Below, piece after piece: positions 34,004 to 42,061 of a DNA stretch of 64,000 nt. Position numbers and translations under genes: made by a program. Origin of the DNA: Mycolicibacterium psychrotolerans (lineage in GTDB: Bacteria; Actinomycetota; Actinomycetes; Mycobacteriales; Mycobacteriaceae); the NCBI RefSeq assembly GCF_010729305.1, contig NZ_AP022574.1, positions 3,410,001 through 3,474,000 on the forward strand, written 5' to 3'. Below the pieces are notes generated by a model, which had not been told where the DNA came from, searched no databases, and was given only the letters and a program-made list of their open reading frames with translations. The first letter of the stretch is position 1, and the number at the start of each line of letters is the position of its first letter.

Positions 34004-35170
34004 GTGAACGAGGGCATTCCGCTCGGCAGGGTGATGGACTTTCCCCTGAGCATCGACTGGAGCGTCCTGGTGATCATGTGGCTGTTCACGTGGAGCTTGG
34101 CCGCAACGTTGCCTGACGCCGCGCCGGGGCGCCCGTCGATCGCGTACTGGCTGGCCGGGGCCTGCGGCGCGGCGGTGCTTCTCGCGTCGCTCCTGGCCCA
34201 CGAGCTGACTCATGCCGTGGTCGCTCGTCGCCGGGGCGTCGAGGTCCTCGAGGTGAAGCTGTGGCTGTTCGGGGGCATCGCCCGCCTCGGCGGCGAGGCG
34301 AAGACGCCGGGAGCAGAGTTTCGGATTGCGGTGTCGGGTCCCGTGACGAGCCTGTTGCTGGCGGCGGTGTTCGCCGGCCTGGCCGCGGGCCTGCGGACCG
34401 TCGGAGCGGACGAGATCGTGGTCGCCGTCGCGTGGTGGCTGGCCGGCATCAACCTGATACTCGGGCTGTTCAACCTGCTGCCCGGTGCGCCGCTGGACGG
34501 TGGCCGGATCCTGCGGGCGTACCTGTGGCGCCGACACGGTGACGGAATGCGTGCAGCTGTCGGCGCGGCGCGCGCCGGACGCCGGGTCGCCTACGCGCTG
34601 ATGGGGTTGGGGCTGCTCGAGTTCCTGGCAGGCTCCATGGTCGGCGGCGTGTGGATGGCGTTCGTCGGCTGGTTCCTGTTCACCGCTGCCCGCGACGAAG
34701 AAGCGTGGATACAGACCCGGCGGTCCCTGACGGGCGTGTCGGTCCTCGACGTCATGACTGCCGATCCGCATACCGCTTCCGGCGGGATCTCGGTCGAAGA
34801 ATTCATCCAGCAGTACCTGCTCGGCGATCGCCACTCGGCATATCCGGTCACCGGGGGCCACGGGGCGGTCACGGGACTGATCTCGCTGACCGAACTGCGT
34901 CGCGTCGCACCGGATCAGCGCGCGACCACCCTGGTCCGCGACGCGGCCATACCGAGAGACGAGGTCCCCGTGGCTGATCCGCACGAGCCGTTCGTCGCGT
35001 TACTCGAGCGGCTGGCGCGGACGGGAGGTAAGCGTGCCCTCGTCCTCGACGCGGGTCGGGTCGCCGGCATCGTCACCACCAGCGATATCACCAGGTGGAT
35101 TGACGTGCGCAGGCTCGCGATGCCTGAACTGGCGGGCGCGCTGAGGTTCGCCAGCGAGAGGGCGGTCTGA
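34004..35170 (+). CDS. site-2 protease (M50) with CBS domains, Rip3-like
   Basis: 388-aa membrane metalloprotease. Zinc site HELTH at residues 66-70 in the second hydrophobic helix; the second motif [14 protein letters not shown] near residue 160 supplies the Asp ligand. Six or so membrane segments cover residues 20-230, and two CBS-like modules follow ([12 protein letters not shown]; then [15 protein letters not shown]). It resembles M. tuberculosis Rip3 (Rv2625c), a DosR-regulon gene. GTG start with GGAGGG 7-8 bp upstream. The CBS pair suggests control by an adenine nucleotide. Confidence 0.88.
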   Translation: MNEGIPLGRVMDFPLSIDWSVLVIMWLFTWSLAATLPDAAPGRPSIAYWLAGACGAAVLLASLLAHELTHAVVARRRGVEVLEVKLWLFGGIARLGGEAKTPGAEFRIAVSGPVTSLLLAAVFAGLAAGLRTVGADEIVVAVAWWLAGINLILGLFNLLPGAPLDGGRILRAYLWRRHGDGMRAAVGAARAGRRVAYALMGLGLLEFLAGSMVGGVWMAFVGWFLFTAARDEEAWIQTRRSLTGVSVLDVMTADPHTASGGISVEEFIQQYLLGDRHSAYPVTGGHGAVTGLISLTELRRVAPDQRATTLVRDAAIPRDEVPVADPHEPFVALLERLARTGGKRALVLDAGRVAGIVTTSDITRWIDVRRLAMPELAGALRFASERAV

Positions 35171-35181
35171 TCCCCGCGGCC

Positions 35182-35195
35182 GGGCACAAGTGCCC
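35182..35195 (+). terminator. hairpin after the Rip3-like gene
   Basis: GGGCACAAGTGCCC forms a 5-bp stem with a 4-base loop, extended by GGC/GCC on the outside with one mismatch, 12 bp after the stop at 35170. No T-run. Confidence 0.45.
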
Positions 35196-35299
35196 AGCCG
35201 CCAGGGACCAAGCCCTCCAGAGCCGCTGCGAGCGTTTGACTCGCGTCTTTCAGCATGCGGTGACCAAGCGTCCGTCATGGGTGTCAAAGTCCTGTCACT

Positions 35300-36060
35300 C
35301 AGGGCCGCCGCTTGGCCGAGGCCCGCTGATCGACCACATCGACCGCGACAGATTCGCGCGGTCGGGCCGGGCCAACCCGGTGAAGGCCCACGGACGGGAA
35401 GCGCTGAGTTACGTCGCTTGCGGACAACCCCTGCCGCGCCACGAGATCCGCGTCGTCGACGCCACCGGAGCCGAGCTGGGTGACCGTCGCGAGGGGCGCA
35501 TCGAGTTTCGCGGCCCGTCGGCGACCGTTGGCTACTTTCACAACCCCTCCGCCACACGGTCGCTCTCCCACGGGGACTGGCTCGATACCGGCGATCTCGG
35601 CTACATCGCCGATGCCGACCTGTACGTCACCGGTCGGGTCAAGGACATCATCATCCGCGCTGGACGCAATCTGCACCCTGCCGAGCTCGAAGAAGCCGTC
35701 GGCAACATCGCCGGCGTCCGCAGGGGATGCGTCGCCGTGTTCGCCTCTGCTGCCCCTGCCGGGGGCGCCGAGCGGCTCGTTGTGGTGGCCGAGACGCGAG
35801 CAACCGATGAGCAGACGACCGACGCATTGCGCACCGAGATCGTCTCGACAACAGTGGATCTGCTCCCTTTGCCGCCCGACGACGTGGTCCTCGCACCACC
35901 GCGCAGCGTTCCGCAGACATCGAGTGGCAAGATCCGTCGGGCCGCCAGCCGGGAAAAGTACGAAGGCGGCCGGATCGGCGCCCGACCACGAGCGCTGTGG
36001 TGGGAACTGTTGCGCATCCGCGTCCGTGGCTTCGCACCGTCGTGGCCTTCGACTCTGGTG
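35300..36060 (+). pseudogene. truncated acyl-CoA/acyl-ACP synthetase (FadD/FAAL type)
   Basis: C-terminal third of an AMP-forming ligase: GRGPLIDHIDRDRF, the A8 region WLDTGDLGYIADADLYVTGR, KDIIIRAGRNLHPAELEEAVG, and near the end the A10-like QTSSGKIRRAASREKY whose Lys is the adenylation residue. The whole N-terminal domain with the ATP-binding P-loop is missing; only about 130 bp separate the fragment from the previous gene. It therefore cannot make acyl-adenylate. It reads in frame, without a stop, into the DUF2267 gene. Confidence 0.78.
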
Positions 36061-36111
36061 TGCAGAACACTGGCCGCTGCGTGCTTGACCGTGGATGCGC
36101 AGGAGGTGGTC

Positions 36112-36420
36112 ATGGTTGCCAAGTCGAAAGTGTCAGCGCTTGATCACGCGATGCACATCGCGCATGTATGGGTGAACGATGTCGCCAAGGAGTTCGACAC
36201 CGATGACCGGGAGTTCGCGCACGGGGTGCTCCGGGCATGGCTCCACACCCTTCGCGATCGCCTCCCCGTTGAGGCAGCCGCGCAGTTTGCAGCTCAGCTG
36301 CCGGCGACTACCGCCGCGCTGCTGCACCACCTGCCGTCTGCGCAGATGGATAAGACCCTATATCAGCTTCCGCGTGAGATCCGCGTTCTCCTGCACCCCG
36401 AACCGTCGTTGGGGGCGTGA
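36112..36420 (+). CDS. DUF2267 small protein
   Basis: 102-aa all-helical protein of the DUF2267 family: HVWVNDVAKEFDTDDREFAHGVLRAWLHTLRDRLPVEAAAQFAAQLP. Function unknown; members occur in stress and dormancy loci of actinobacteria. I start at ATG 36112 because AGGAGG lies about 6 bp upstream and the fold starts there. The same frame is open back through the truncated synthetase, so a longer hybrid protein is possible but not expected. Convergent with the next gene. Confidence 0.8.
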   Translation: MVAKSKVSALDHAMHIAHVWVNDVAKEFDTDDREFAHGVLRAWLHTLRDRLPVEAAAQFAAQLPATTAALLHHLPSAQMDKTLYQLPREIRVLLHPEPSLGA

Positions 36421-36421
36421 C

Positions 36422-36799
36422 TCATGATGCCGAGCCGCCGGCTGTCGACCGGCCCGAGCACGTTCCTGCGGGTCGCCCGTCCGTGAGCCGCACGACGTAG
36501 GTGCGCTCACCGGAGTGGTATTCGACCGTGCCCCCCTCGACGATCATCCCGACCAGTTGGTTGCCGTCCTCGAAGAAGTACGCGTTCTCTCTGTCTCGCA
36601 TGGAATCGATATGGCAACCGGGCACGATGGTGACGCTGCGGTGAGGATCATCGGTGACTACCAGAATCCGCGCGCCGCCTTCCTTCTCGCGGTCCGCCAC
36701 GGCGTTCTTCGCGGTTTTCCTGGCTGTGGCCCTCGTTCGACTTTTCGGCGTTGCAGCCCTTTTGTGCGGCTTGTGCCGCTGTCCGGAATCCTCGGCCAT
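36422..36799 (-). CDS. hypothetical protein with histone-like basic N-terminus
   Basis: 125 aa. The first 40 residues are Lys/Arg/Ala/Thr-rich (PHKRAATPKSRTRATARKTAKN), like the tails of actinobacterial nucleoid proteins. The rest is a small beta-rich unit (ARILVVTDDPHRSVTIVPGCHIDSM; YFFEDGNQLVGMIVEGGTVEY). I do not know the family. It may bind DNA or RNA through the tail. It ends 1 bp from the convergent DUF2267 stop. Confidence 0.55.
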   Translation of the reverse strand: MAEDSGQRHKPHKRAATPKSRTRATARKTAKNAVADREKEGGARILVVTDDPHRSVTIVPGCHIDSMRDRENAYFFEDGNQLVGMIVEGGTVEYHSGERTYVVRLTDGRPAGTCSGRSTAGGSAS

Positions 36800-37226
36800 C
36801 GGTGTCGTCCTCTCCGCGAATCACCGGGTGCTTCGGTGACGCCCGCTCGCGCGGCGGCGTGCTCGGTACAGCACGTTCTCCTGGCACCGTTACCGTCTCA
36901 CTCCATCGACGGCGGGGCGAGGGTCGAACGTCCTCAAGTCCGCACTCCGGTCGCAACGGCATTCGACAGCACTCGGGGTAGCGGTCAGCGGCGTCCTTAT
37001 GAGAAAGCTTTTGAGCCGGTCCACCGGTCAGGTGTTGATCACCTCGTCGGGGGACATCCAGAGGTACTGGGCGATTGCAACGCCGTAGCGGATGTAGCCC
37101 CAGATGCGGGCGAAAGACCTCGTTCTCGCGACATCGGCAACTGACTGGCGGGACTTTCGACTCCGGACAACAGCACCATCGCGTCGGTAACGTCGAAGAT
37201 TCCGATCCGAAGACGCGGAGGATATC
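36800..37226. other. 427-bp gap before the 37227 gene
   Basis: No gene I can support. On the minus strand about 37028-37120 encodes SFARIWGYIRYGVAIAQYLW, which looks protein-like and ends at a stop at 37028, so it may be the stub of a lost gene. A DosR-like box lies at 37147-37166. Confidence 0.4.
37147..37166. promoter_or_regulatory. DosR-like box before the 37227 gene
   Basis: GGCGGGACTTTCGACTCCGG carries a perfect first half (GGGACTTT-CG) and a weaker second half of the DosR box, 61-80 bp upstream of the start at 37227. Confidence 0.45.
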
Positions 37227-37610
37227 ATGAACCGCCACATCGACCTGAGCCCTACTGAACGCCAAGACGTCGCCCGGCAAGCGCTGGACGACCTGGGCAA
37301 GGAACGAGATGACCGCGCCCTCGTACGGGTGCGCTGCGGTCGAAGTCACCACGTCGCAGCGGTTTTCGATACCGCCGCCGGCCCGGTGTTCGAGTCGCTT
37401 CTCGGCCCGCATGCACACGGGGACCGTGATTTCGTCGATACAGGACACCATGGGAGCCTGCACGCCACGCGCTATGTCGACCTGCTCGATGGCGGCCATC
37501 TCGCCGAGGATTTGGTGCCGGCACGCTGCGAATGCGGCATCCATGAGTTGTCTCGGGCCGAGTTGCAGCGCGCGATCGACGCCCACCAGCACACCATCCA
37601 GCTGAGCTGA
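37227..37610 (+). CDS. hypothetical protein, dormancy-island member
   Basis: 127-aa protein I do not recognise. It has an N-terminal helix (LSPTERQDVARQALDDLGKERD), a strand region with VRVRCGRSHHVAAVF and a possible metal knuckle RCECGIHELSRAELQRAID near the end. Four His and three Cys residues are suggestive of zinc. ATG start with GGAGG 5 bp upstream. The DosR-like box upstream and its neighbours suggest hypoxia induction. Confidence 0.6.
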   Translation: MNRHIDLSPTERQDVARQALDDLGKERDDRALVRVRCGRSHHVAAVFDTAAGPVFESLLGPHAHGDRDFVDTGHHGSLHATRYVDLLDGGHLAEDLVPARCECGIHELSRAELQRAIDAHQHTIQLS

Positions 37611-37738
37611 TACCCATGGCGGATTCCGCGCCGGGTCGGGCCCGGTCGCTCCGACAGGGCGTGCCGTCGCCGGAGATGGTCGGCAGCGAATCAGTGGCGG
37701 CGGCATCGAGGGCTGGGCCGCATGAAGGGGGTCCCGTT

Positions 37739-37960
37739 ATGCAGATGTGAATACAGATCCAAGACCAGGACGAGGATGACGAGTTCTCGGATGGCGCCTG
37801 CTATGAAGTACTGCCCAGCGGTGTCCTGAGGGTCACCAGCGGCAGCGATATTTACCTGTACAGCCCGGGGTACTGGCAAGAGGTCACGATAGACACCCGC
37901 ACCGCGGATCAGCGTGCGCAACAAGCCCAGGAGGGAAACGAAGACCTCCGGTGGCAATGA
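37739..37960 (+). pseudogene. small acidic protein gene with in-frame TGA at codon 4
   Basis: AAGGGGG then ATG at 37739 opens a frame that reads M-Q-M-stop (TGA at 37748-37750) and continues, uninterrupted, for 69 codons to TGA at 37958. The continuation looks like real protein: IQDQDEDDEFSDGACYEVLP, then VTSGSDIYLYSPGYWQEV. It is too coding-like to be chance. The gene is probably broken by a nonsense codon or starts at a non-standard codon after it (ATA at 37751). Function unknown. Confidence 0.5.
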
Positions 37961-38020
37961 CGCCCGCCGCGCTCAGAGCCGACGTGACGTGAGCGCCTCG
38001 CCGAGCGGACTGGCTCCATC

Positions 38021-38179
38021 GTGGCGGATGCAACCTGTGAACTTCGGCGACTGACAAAGATACTCGACGATCTACAGACCGACGACGCGCTGACGTTGCT
38101 GTTGACCTTCGTGCGCGCGAATGCGCGTGATGCCGATGCGGCGCGCGCCGCGCAGGCGGCGAGCGACACCGACGGGGGA
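38021..38179 (+). pseudogene. truncated small ORF at the ureide-island edge
   Basis: From a GTG at 38021 the frame encodes ATCELRRLTKILDDLQTDDA and further helical sequence to about residue 50, then runs on antisense into the 3' end of allB, where it stops looking protein-like. It may be a gene cut when the ureide cluster was joined here. No strong ribosome site. Low confidence. Confidence 0.3.
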
Positions 38180-39547
38180 CTACACGCCGCCGCGGCGCAG
38201 CATCCGGCCTTGCGGGGTCTTGAAGTCGATCTTCTTGCCGCGCAACCAGGTGCCCGTCACAACGCCGGCGAGTGCACGCCCGTCGTACGGGCTGATCGGG
38301 TTCTTGTGATGCAGTTTGTGCACGTCGACGACCTGCGCAGACTCGGGCTCGAACAGAGCGAAATCGGCGTCGTACCCCAGGGCGATCTTGCCCTTGTTGT
38401 TCAACCCGGCGAGCTCGGCCGGCTTGGCCGCCATCCACTCGAGCACCTGAGCAAGTGACACCCCGCGACGCTTTGCCTCGGTCCAGATCAACGACAGGCC
38501 GAGCTGAAGCGACGCGACGCCACCCCATGCCACGCCGAAGTCGCCGTTCTCGACATCCTTCAGGTCGATCGTCGACGGTGAATGGTCGGAGACGATGCAA
38601 TCGATCGTGCCGTCGAGTAGGCCCTGCCACAGCAGTTCCCGATTCGACGCTTCACGGATCGGCGGACAGCACTTGAAGGCGGTCGCGCCGTTGGGGATCT
38701 CCTCGGCGAGCAGCGTCAAGTAGTGCGGGCACGTCTCGACGGTGATCTTGACGCCGTCGCGCTTGGCAGTCGCGATCATCGGCAGAGCGTCCGACGACGA
38801 CAGATGCAGAATGTGCGCACGGGCACCCGTCCACCGAGCGCGCTCGATGACCGCGGCGATCGCCACGTTCTCGGCGCCGCGCGGACGCGACGCCAGGAAG
38901 CGGCTGTAGCGGTCACCCTCCGCAGTGGGGGCATGGTCGATGGCGCGGGAGTCTTCGGCGTGCACGATCATCATGGAGTCGAAGCCGGCCAACACGGCCA
39001 TGTCCTTCTCCATCTCGTCCGCGTCGAGATGCGGGAATTCGTCGACACCGGAGTGCAGCAGAAAGCACTTGAAGCCGAACACGCCGTCGTCGTGCAGACC
39101 GCGTAGATCGCCGGTATTGCCGGGGATCGCGCCGCCCCAGAAGCCGACATCGATGTGCAGCTTGCCGGACGCCGCCGCCCGCTTGGCTTCGAGTGCTTCG
39201 ACATTCACCGTCGGCGGAATCGAGTTGAGCGGCATGTCGATCAACGTGGTCACACCGCCCGCCGCCGCAGCGCGGGTGGCGGAGTCGAACCCCTCCCATT
39301 CGGTGCGGCCCGGCTCGTTGACGTGCACGTGCGTATCGACCAAGCCAGGGATCATGACCTGCTCGTCGGTGAGTTCGACGATCTCCGTGCCGGTGAGGCC
39401 GCTGCCCAGCGGCTCGATCGCGACGATGCGACCGTCGCGAACGCCGATTTCGCGGGCAACGACTCCCGCCGTCGTCAGTATGCGTTCGCCGCGGACGACC
39501 AGGTCGAGATCGGGTTGGTCCGACTGCTGGCGGATGTCGGCGGTCAT
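38180..39547 (-). CDS. allB: allantoinase
   Basis: 455-aa binuclear zinc amidohydrolase that opens allantoin to allantoate. Metal ligands fall in the expected places: His73 and His75 (DTHVHVNEPG), carboxylated Lys160 (FGFKCF), His196 (MIVHAED), His248 (HILHLSS) and Asp321 (IVSDHSP). The WEGFDSATRAAAAGGVTTLIDMP segment is typical of AllB rather than dihydropyrimidinase. ATG start. It is divergent from the permease gene, with IclR-type operators between them. The product allantoate needs a hydrolase that is not in this cluster. Confidence 0.93.
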   Translation of the reverse strand: MTADIRQQSDQPDLDLVVRGERILTTAGVVAREIGVRDGRIVAIEPLGSGLTGTEIVELTDEQVMIPGLVDTHVHVNEPGRTEWEGFDSATRAAAAGGVTTLIDMPLNSIPPTVNVEALEAKRAAASGKLHIDVGFWGGAIPGNTGDLRGLHDDGVFGFKCFLLHSGVDEFPHLDADEMEKDMAVLAGFDSMMIVHAEDSRAIDHAPTAEGDRYSRFLASRPRGAENVAIAAVIERARWTGARAHILHLSSSDALPMIATAKRDGVKITVETCPHYLTLLAEEIPNGATAFKCCPPIREASNRELLWQGLLDGTIDCIVSDHSPSTIDLKDVENGDFGVAWGGVASLQLGLSLIWTEAKRRGVSLAQVLEWMAAKPAELAGLNNKGKIALGYDADFALFEPESAQVVDVHKLHHKNPISPYDGRALAGVVTGTWLRGKKIDFKTPQGRMLRRGGV

Positions 39548-39573
39548 GGGGGTCTCCGTCGCTGCGAGATTAA

Positions 39574-39588
39574 TTCCTCATCGTGGAA
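39574..39588. promoter_or_regulatory. IclR-type operator, copy 1
   Basis: TTCCTCATCGTGGAA, one mismatch from TTCCA-N5-TGGAA, 27-41 bp upstream of the allB start. Confidence 0.6.
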
Positions 39589-39703
39589 ATGAAACTCCAC
39601 TCTGGGGTGACTCTAATTGTGGGTGGAAACACAGTCAATCGCCCCAGAGGGTTGACAGGTGGCGTGCAGATGCGAGTTACTTACCTCACTGGTGGAATAT
39701 TAC

Positions 39704-39718
39704 TTCCACAAGATGGAA
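39704..39718. promoter_or_regulatory. IclR-type operator, copy 2
   Basis: TTCCACAAGATGGAA, perfect TTCCA/TGGAA arms, 50-64 bp upstream of the permease start. Confidence 0.6.
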
Positions 39719-39767
39719 TTCCAGCGGCGACGCGGGCGTCGGCGCTCCGACCGTGACAGGCGTGTCC

Positions 39768-41276
39768 ATGAGCACAGAGTCCACCGGGCTGATCGGCGAC
39801 TCCAGTCGCGACGACGCAACCTCGCTCGCCGGCGTGAGTCCGCATCTGTACAACCCCGATCTCGCGCCCACCAAGCGCGAAGGTCGACGGTGGAGCGCCT
39901 ACAACATCTTCACCTTGTGGGCGAACGACGTACACAGCCTCGGCAACTATTCGTTCGCCATCGGGCTGTTCGCCCTGGGGCTGGGTGGGTGGCAGATCCT
40001 GCTCGCCCTCGGGCTCGGCGGGGCCTTTCTTTTCCTGCTGCTCAGCCTGTCCGGGTTCATGGGGGAGAAGACCGGGGTCCCGTTCCCGGTGATGAGCCGC
40101 ATCGCGTTCGGCATTCGCGGCGCGCAGATCCCGGCCCTCATCCGCGGCGCGGTCGCCATCGCATGGTTCGGTATCCAGACGTACCTCGCGTCGGTCGTGC
40201 TGCGCATCATGATCATCGCGCTCGCACCATCCGCAGAGACCCTCGACTCGAACAGCTTCCTGGGGTTGTCGACGCTGGGCTGGATCTCCTTCGTCGCGCT
40301 CTGGGTGATCCAGGTGATCATCGTCAGCTACGGCATGGAGATGATCCGAAGGTACGAGGCATTCGCCGGTCCGGTCATCCTGTTCACGATGGTCGCCCTC
40401 GCGATCTGGATGCTCAACAACGCCGACTGGGCCATCGCGTGGAGCACGCCCGACTCGCTGACCGGCGTCGACATGTGGCTGCAGATCATCGGCGGCGCCA
40501 GCCTGTGGGTCGCGATCTACGGAACGTTCGTGCTGAACTTCTGCGATTTCACCCGTAACGCGACGTCGAAGCGCGCCATCGTGCTCGGCAACTTCTGGGG
40601 CATCCCGCTCAACATGTTGGTGTTCGGTGGCATCGTCATCACCTTGGCCGGCGCGCAGTTCCGCATCGACGGACGCATCATCGAAGCGCCTGCCGACATC
40701 GTCCGGGAAGTGCCGAACACACTTCTGCTGGTGCTTGCTGCACTCGCATTGCTGATCCTGACGGTCGCGGTCAATCTGATGGCGAACTTCGTCGCCCCGA
40801 TCTACGCGCTCAACAATCTGTTCCCCAAGCACCTGAACTTCCGCCGCGCAGCACTCATCTCGGCTGTCATCGGTCTGGTGATCCTGCCGTGGAACCTGTA
40901 CAACACCCCTGCCGTCATCAACTACTTCCTCGGTGGGCTCGGCGCCATTCTCGGGCCGTTGTTCGGCATCATCATGGTCGACTACTGGCTGGTGCGCCGT
41001 TCCCAGGTCAACGTCTTGGCCCTGTTCACGACCGATGCGAACGGCGAGTACCACTACACGAAGGGCGTCAACGTGCGCGCCGTGGCCGCCCTTGCCATCA
41101 CGGCGGTCGCAGCACTGCTGCTGGCGTTCGTGCCGCTGTTCAAGGTTGTCTCGGAGTTCTCCTGGTTCATCGGCGCAGGATTGGGCGCGATCGTGTACTG
41201 GGTGCTTGCAGACCGCCAGGGACCGTTCAACGATGTCTCCGGCGAGCCCATCGCCGTGACGAGCACGCACCATTAG
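39768..41276 (+). CDS. NCS1-family allantoin/nucleobase permease
   Basis: 502-aa inner-membrane symporter with about 12 hydrophobic helices, of the NCS1 family (PucI/Mhp1-like). After a hydrophilic N-terminus comes WSAYNIFTLWANDVHSLGNYSFAIG, the substrate/sodium region of TM1 in this family, and later FCDFTRNATSKRA and the loop YWLVRRSQVNV. It likely imports allantoin. ATG 39768 was chosen because the upstream part of the open frame runs antisense through allB. The racemase gene follows 8 bp downstream. Confidence 0.9.
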   Translation: MSTESTGLIGDSSRDDATSLAGVSPHLYNPDLAPTKREGRRWSAYNIFTLWANDVHSLGNYSFAIGLFALGLGGWQILLALGLGGAFLFLLLSLSGFMGEKTGVPFPVMSRIAFGIRGAQIPALIRGAVAIAWFGIQTYLASVVLRIMIIALAPSAETLDSNSFLGLSTLGWISFVALWVIQVIIVSYGMEMIRRYEAFAGPVILFTMVALAIWMLNNADWAIAWSTPDSLTGVDMWLQIIGGASLWVAIYGTFVLNFCDFTRNATSKRAIVLGNFWGIPLNMLVFGGIVITLAGAQFRIDGRIIEAPADIVREVPNTLLLVLAALALLILTVAVNLMANFVAPIYALNNLFPKHLNFRRAALISAVIGLVILPWNLYNTPAVINYFLGGLGAILGPLFGIIMVDYWLVRRSQVNVLALFTTDANGEYHYTKGVNVRAVAALAITAVAALLLAFVPLFKVVSEFSWFIGAGLGAIVYWVLADRQGPFNDVSGEPIAVTSTHH

Positions 41277-41284
41277 GGGCCGGC

Positions 41285-42007
41285 ATGAGAATCCTCGTCG
41301 CGAACGTCAACACGACGGCCTCGATGACCGATGCGATCGCCGAGTCGGCGCGCGGCGTCGCGTCGCCGGGTACCGAGATCGTCGGTATCACACCGCGTTT
41401 CGGTGCGGACTCGTGTGAAGGAAACTTCGAGAGCTATCTCGCGGCCATCGCCGTCATGGATGCGGTCACCTCGTACCCCGAGCCGTTCGACGCGGTGATC
41501 CAGGCCGGCTACGGCGAGCACGGTCGGGAGGGCCTACAGGAGTTGCTCGACGTCCCGGTCGTCGACATCACCGAGGCGGCCGCGTCGACGGCGATGTACC
41601 TCGGGCACAAGTACTCGGTCGTCACCACACTCGACCGCACCGTCCCGCTGATCGAGGACCGTCTCAAGCTCGCTGGACTCGACGCACGGTGTGCGTCGGT
41701 GCGGGCGTCCGGTCTCGGTGTGCTGGAACTCGAGTCGGATCCGCTGCGAGCGGTCGACGCGATCGTCCGCCAAGCGCGAGAGGCTGTCGAGAACGATCAC
41801 GCCGAGGTGATCTGTCTCGGCTGCGGCGGGATGGCCGAACTCGAGGAGAAGGTGACGGCCGCGACGGGTGTCCCGATCGTCGACGGAGTCCGCTCGGCGG
41901 TCACCATCGCCGAAGGTCTGGTCCGGATGGGGCTGTCCACCTCGAAGGTGCGTACCTACGCGCCTCCGCGCGAGAAGAAGGTCATCGGCTGGCCATTCCG
42001 GTTGTAG
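41285..42007 (+). CDS. Asp/Glu/hydantoin racemase family, likely allantoin racemase
   Basis: 240-aa cofactor-independent racemase. It begins MRILVANVNTTASMTDAI; the two catalytic Cys candidates are in GADSCEGNFESY and ICLGCGGMAEL. Family members racemise hydantoins, and beside allantoinase and an allantoin permease the expected substrate is allantoin, whose R-form arises spontaneously from urate oxidation. The ATG is 8 bp after the permease stop with GGGG upstream. Length is normal. Confidence 0.85.
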   Translation: MRILVANVNTTASMTDAIAESARGVASPGTEIVGITPRFGADSCEGNFESYLAAIAVMDAVTSYPEPFDAVIQAGYGEHGREGLQELLDVPVVDITEAAASTAMYLGHKYSVVTTLDRTVPLIEDRLKLAGLDARCASVRASGLGVLELESDPLRAVDAIVRQAREAVENDHAEVICLGCGGMAELEEKVTAATGVPIVDGVRSAVTIAEGLVRMGLSTSKVRTYAPPREKKVIGWPFRL

Positions 42008-42026
42008 GCCAAGCAATTCGATGAAG

Positions 42027-42052
42027 CCGGGCGTCTCATCCGAGGCGCCCGG
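42027..42052. terminator. bidirectional hairpin between racemase and aminohydrolase genes
   Basis: CCGGGCGTCTC and GAGGCGCCCGG form an 11-bp stem (one G-U pair) with a 4-base loop, in the 54-bp space between two convergent stops. Confidence 0.7.
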
Positions 42053-42061
42053 TTCGACGTG

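Larger units (their letters stand above)
39548..39767. promoter_or_regulatory. divergent allB/permease promoter region
   Basis: 220 bp, lower in GC than the genes. It holds two TTCCA-N5-TGGAA-type operators (39574-39588, 39704-39718), partial copies near 39595 and 39691, and a TTGACA at 39652-39657 with a weak TTACTT about 19 bp downstream as a possible promoter for the permease. Confidence 0.5.

Noticed and set aside
37748..37750. Selenocysteine codon TGA
   Set aside because: It is at codon 4 of a small acidic protein with no redox motif and no visible SECIS-like hairpin; a nonsense mutation or later start is simpler.
38925..39767. 281-codon N-terminal extension of the permease
   Set aside because: Antisense to allB and through the operator region; the protein fold begins at 39768.
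39681..41273. 530-codon minus-strand frame rich in His, Asp and Gln
   Set aside because: Shadow of the permease gene; composition is typical of antisense high-GC membrane-protein DNA.
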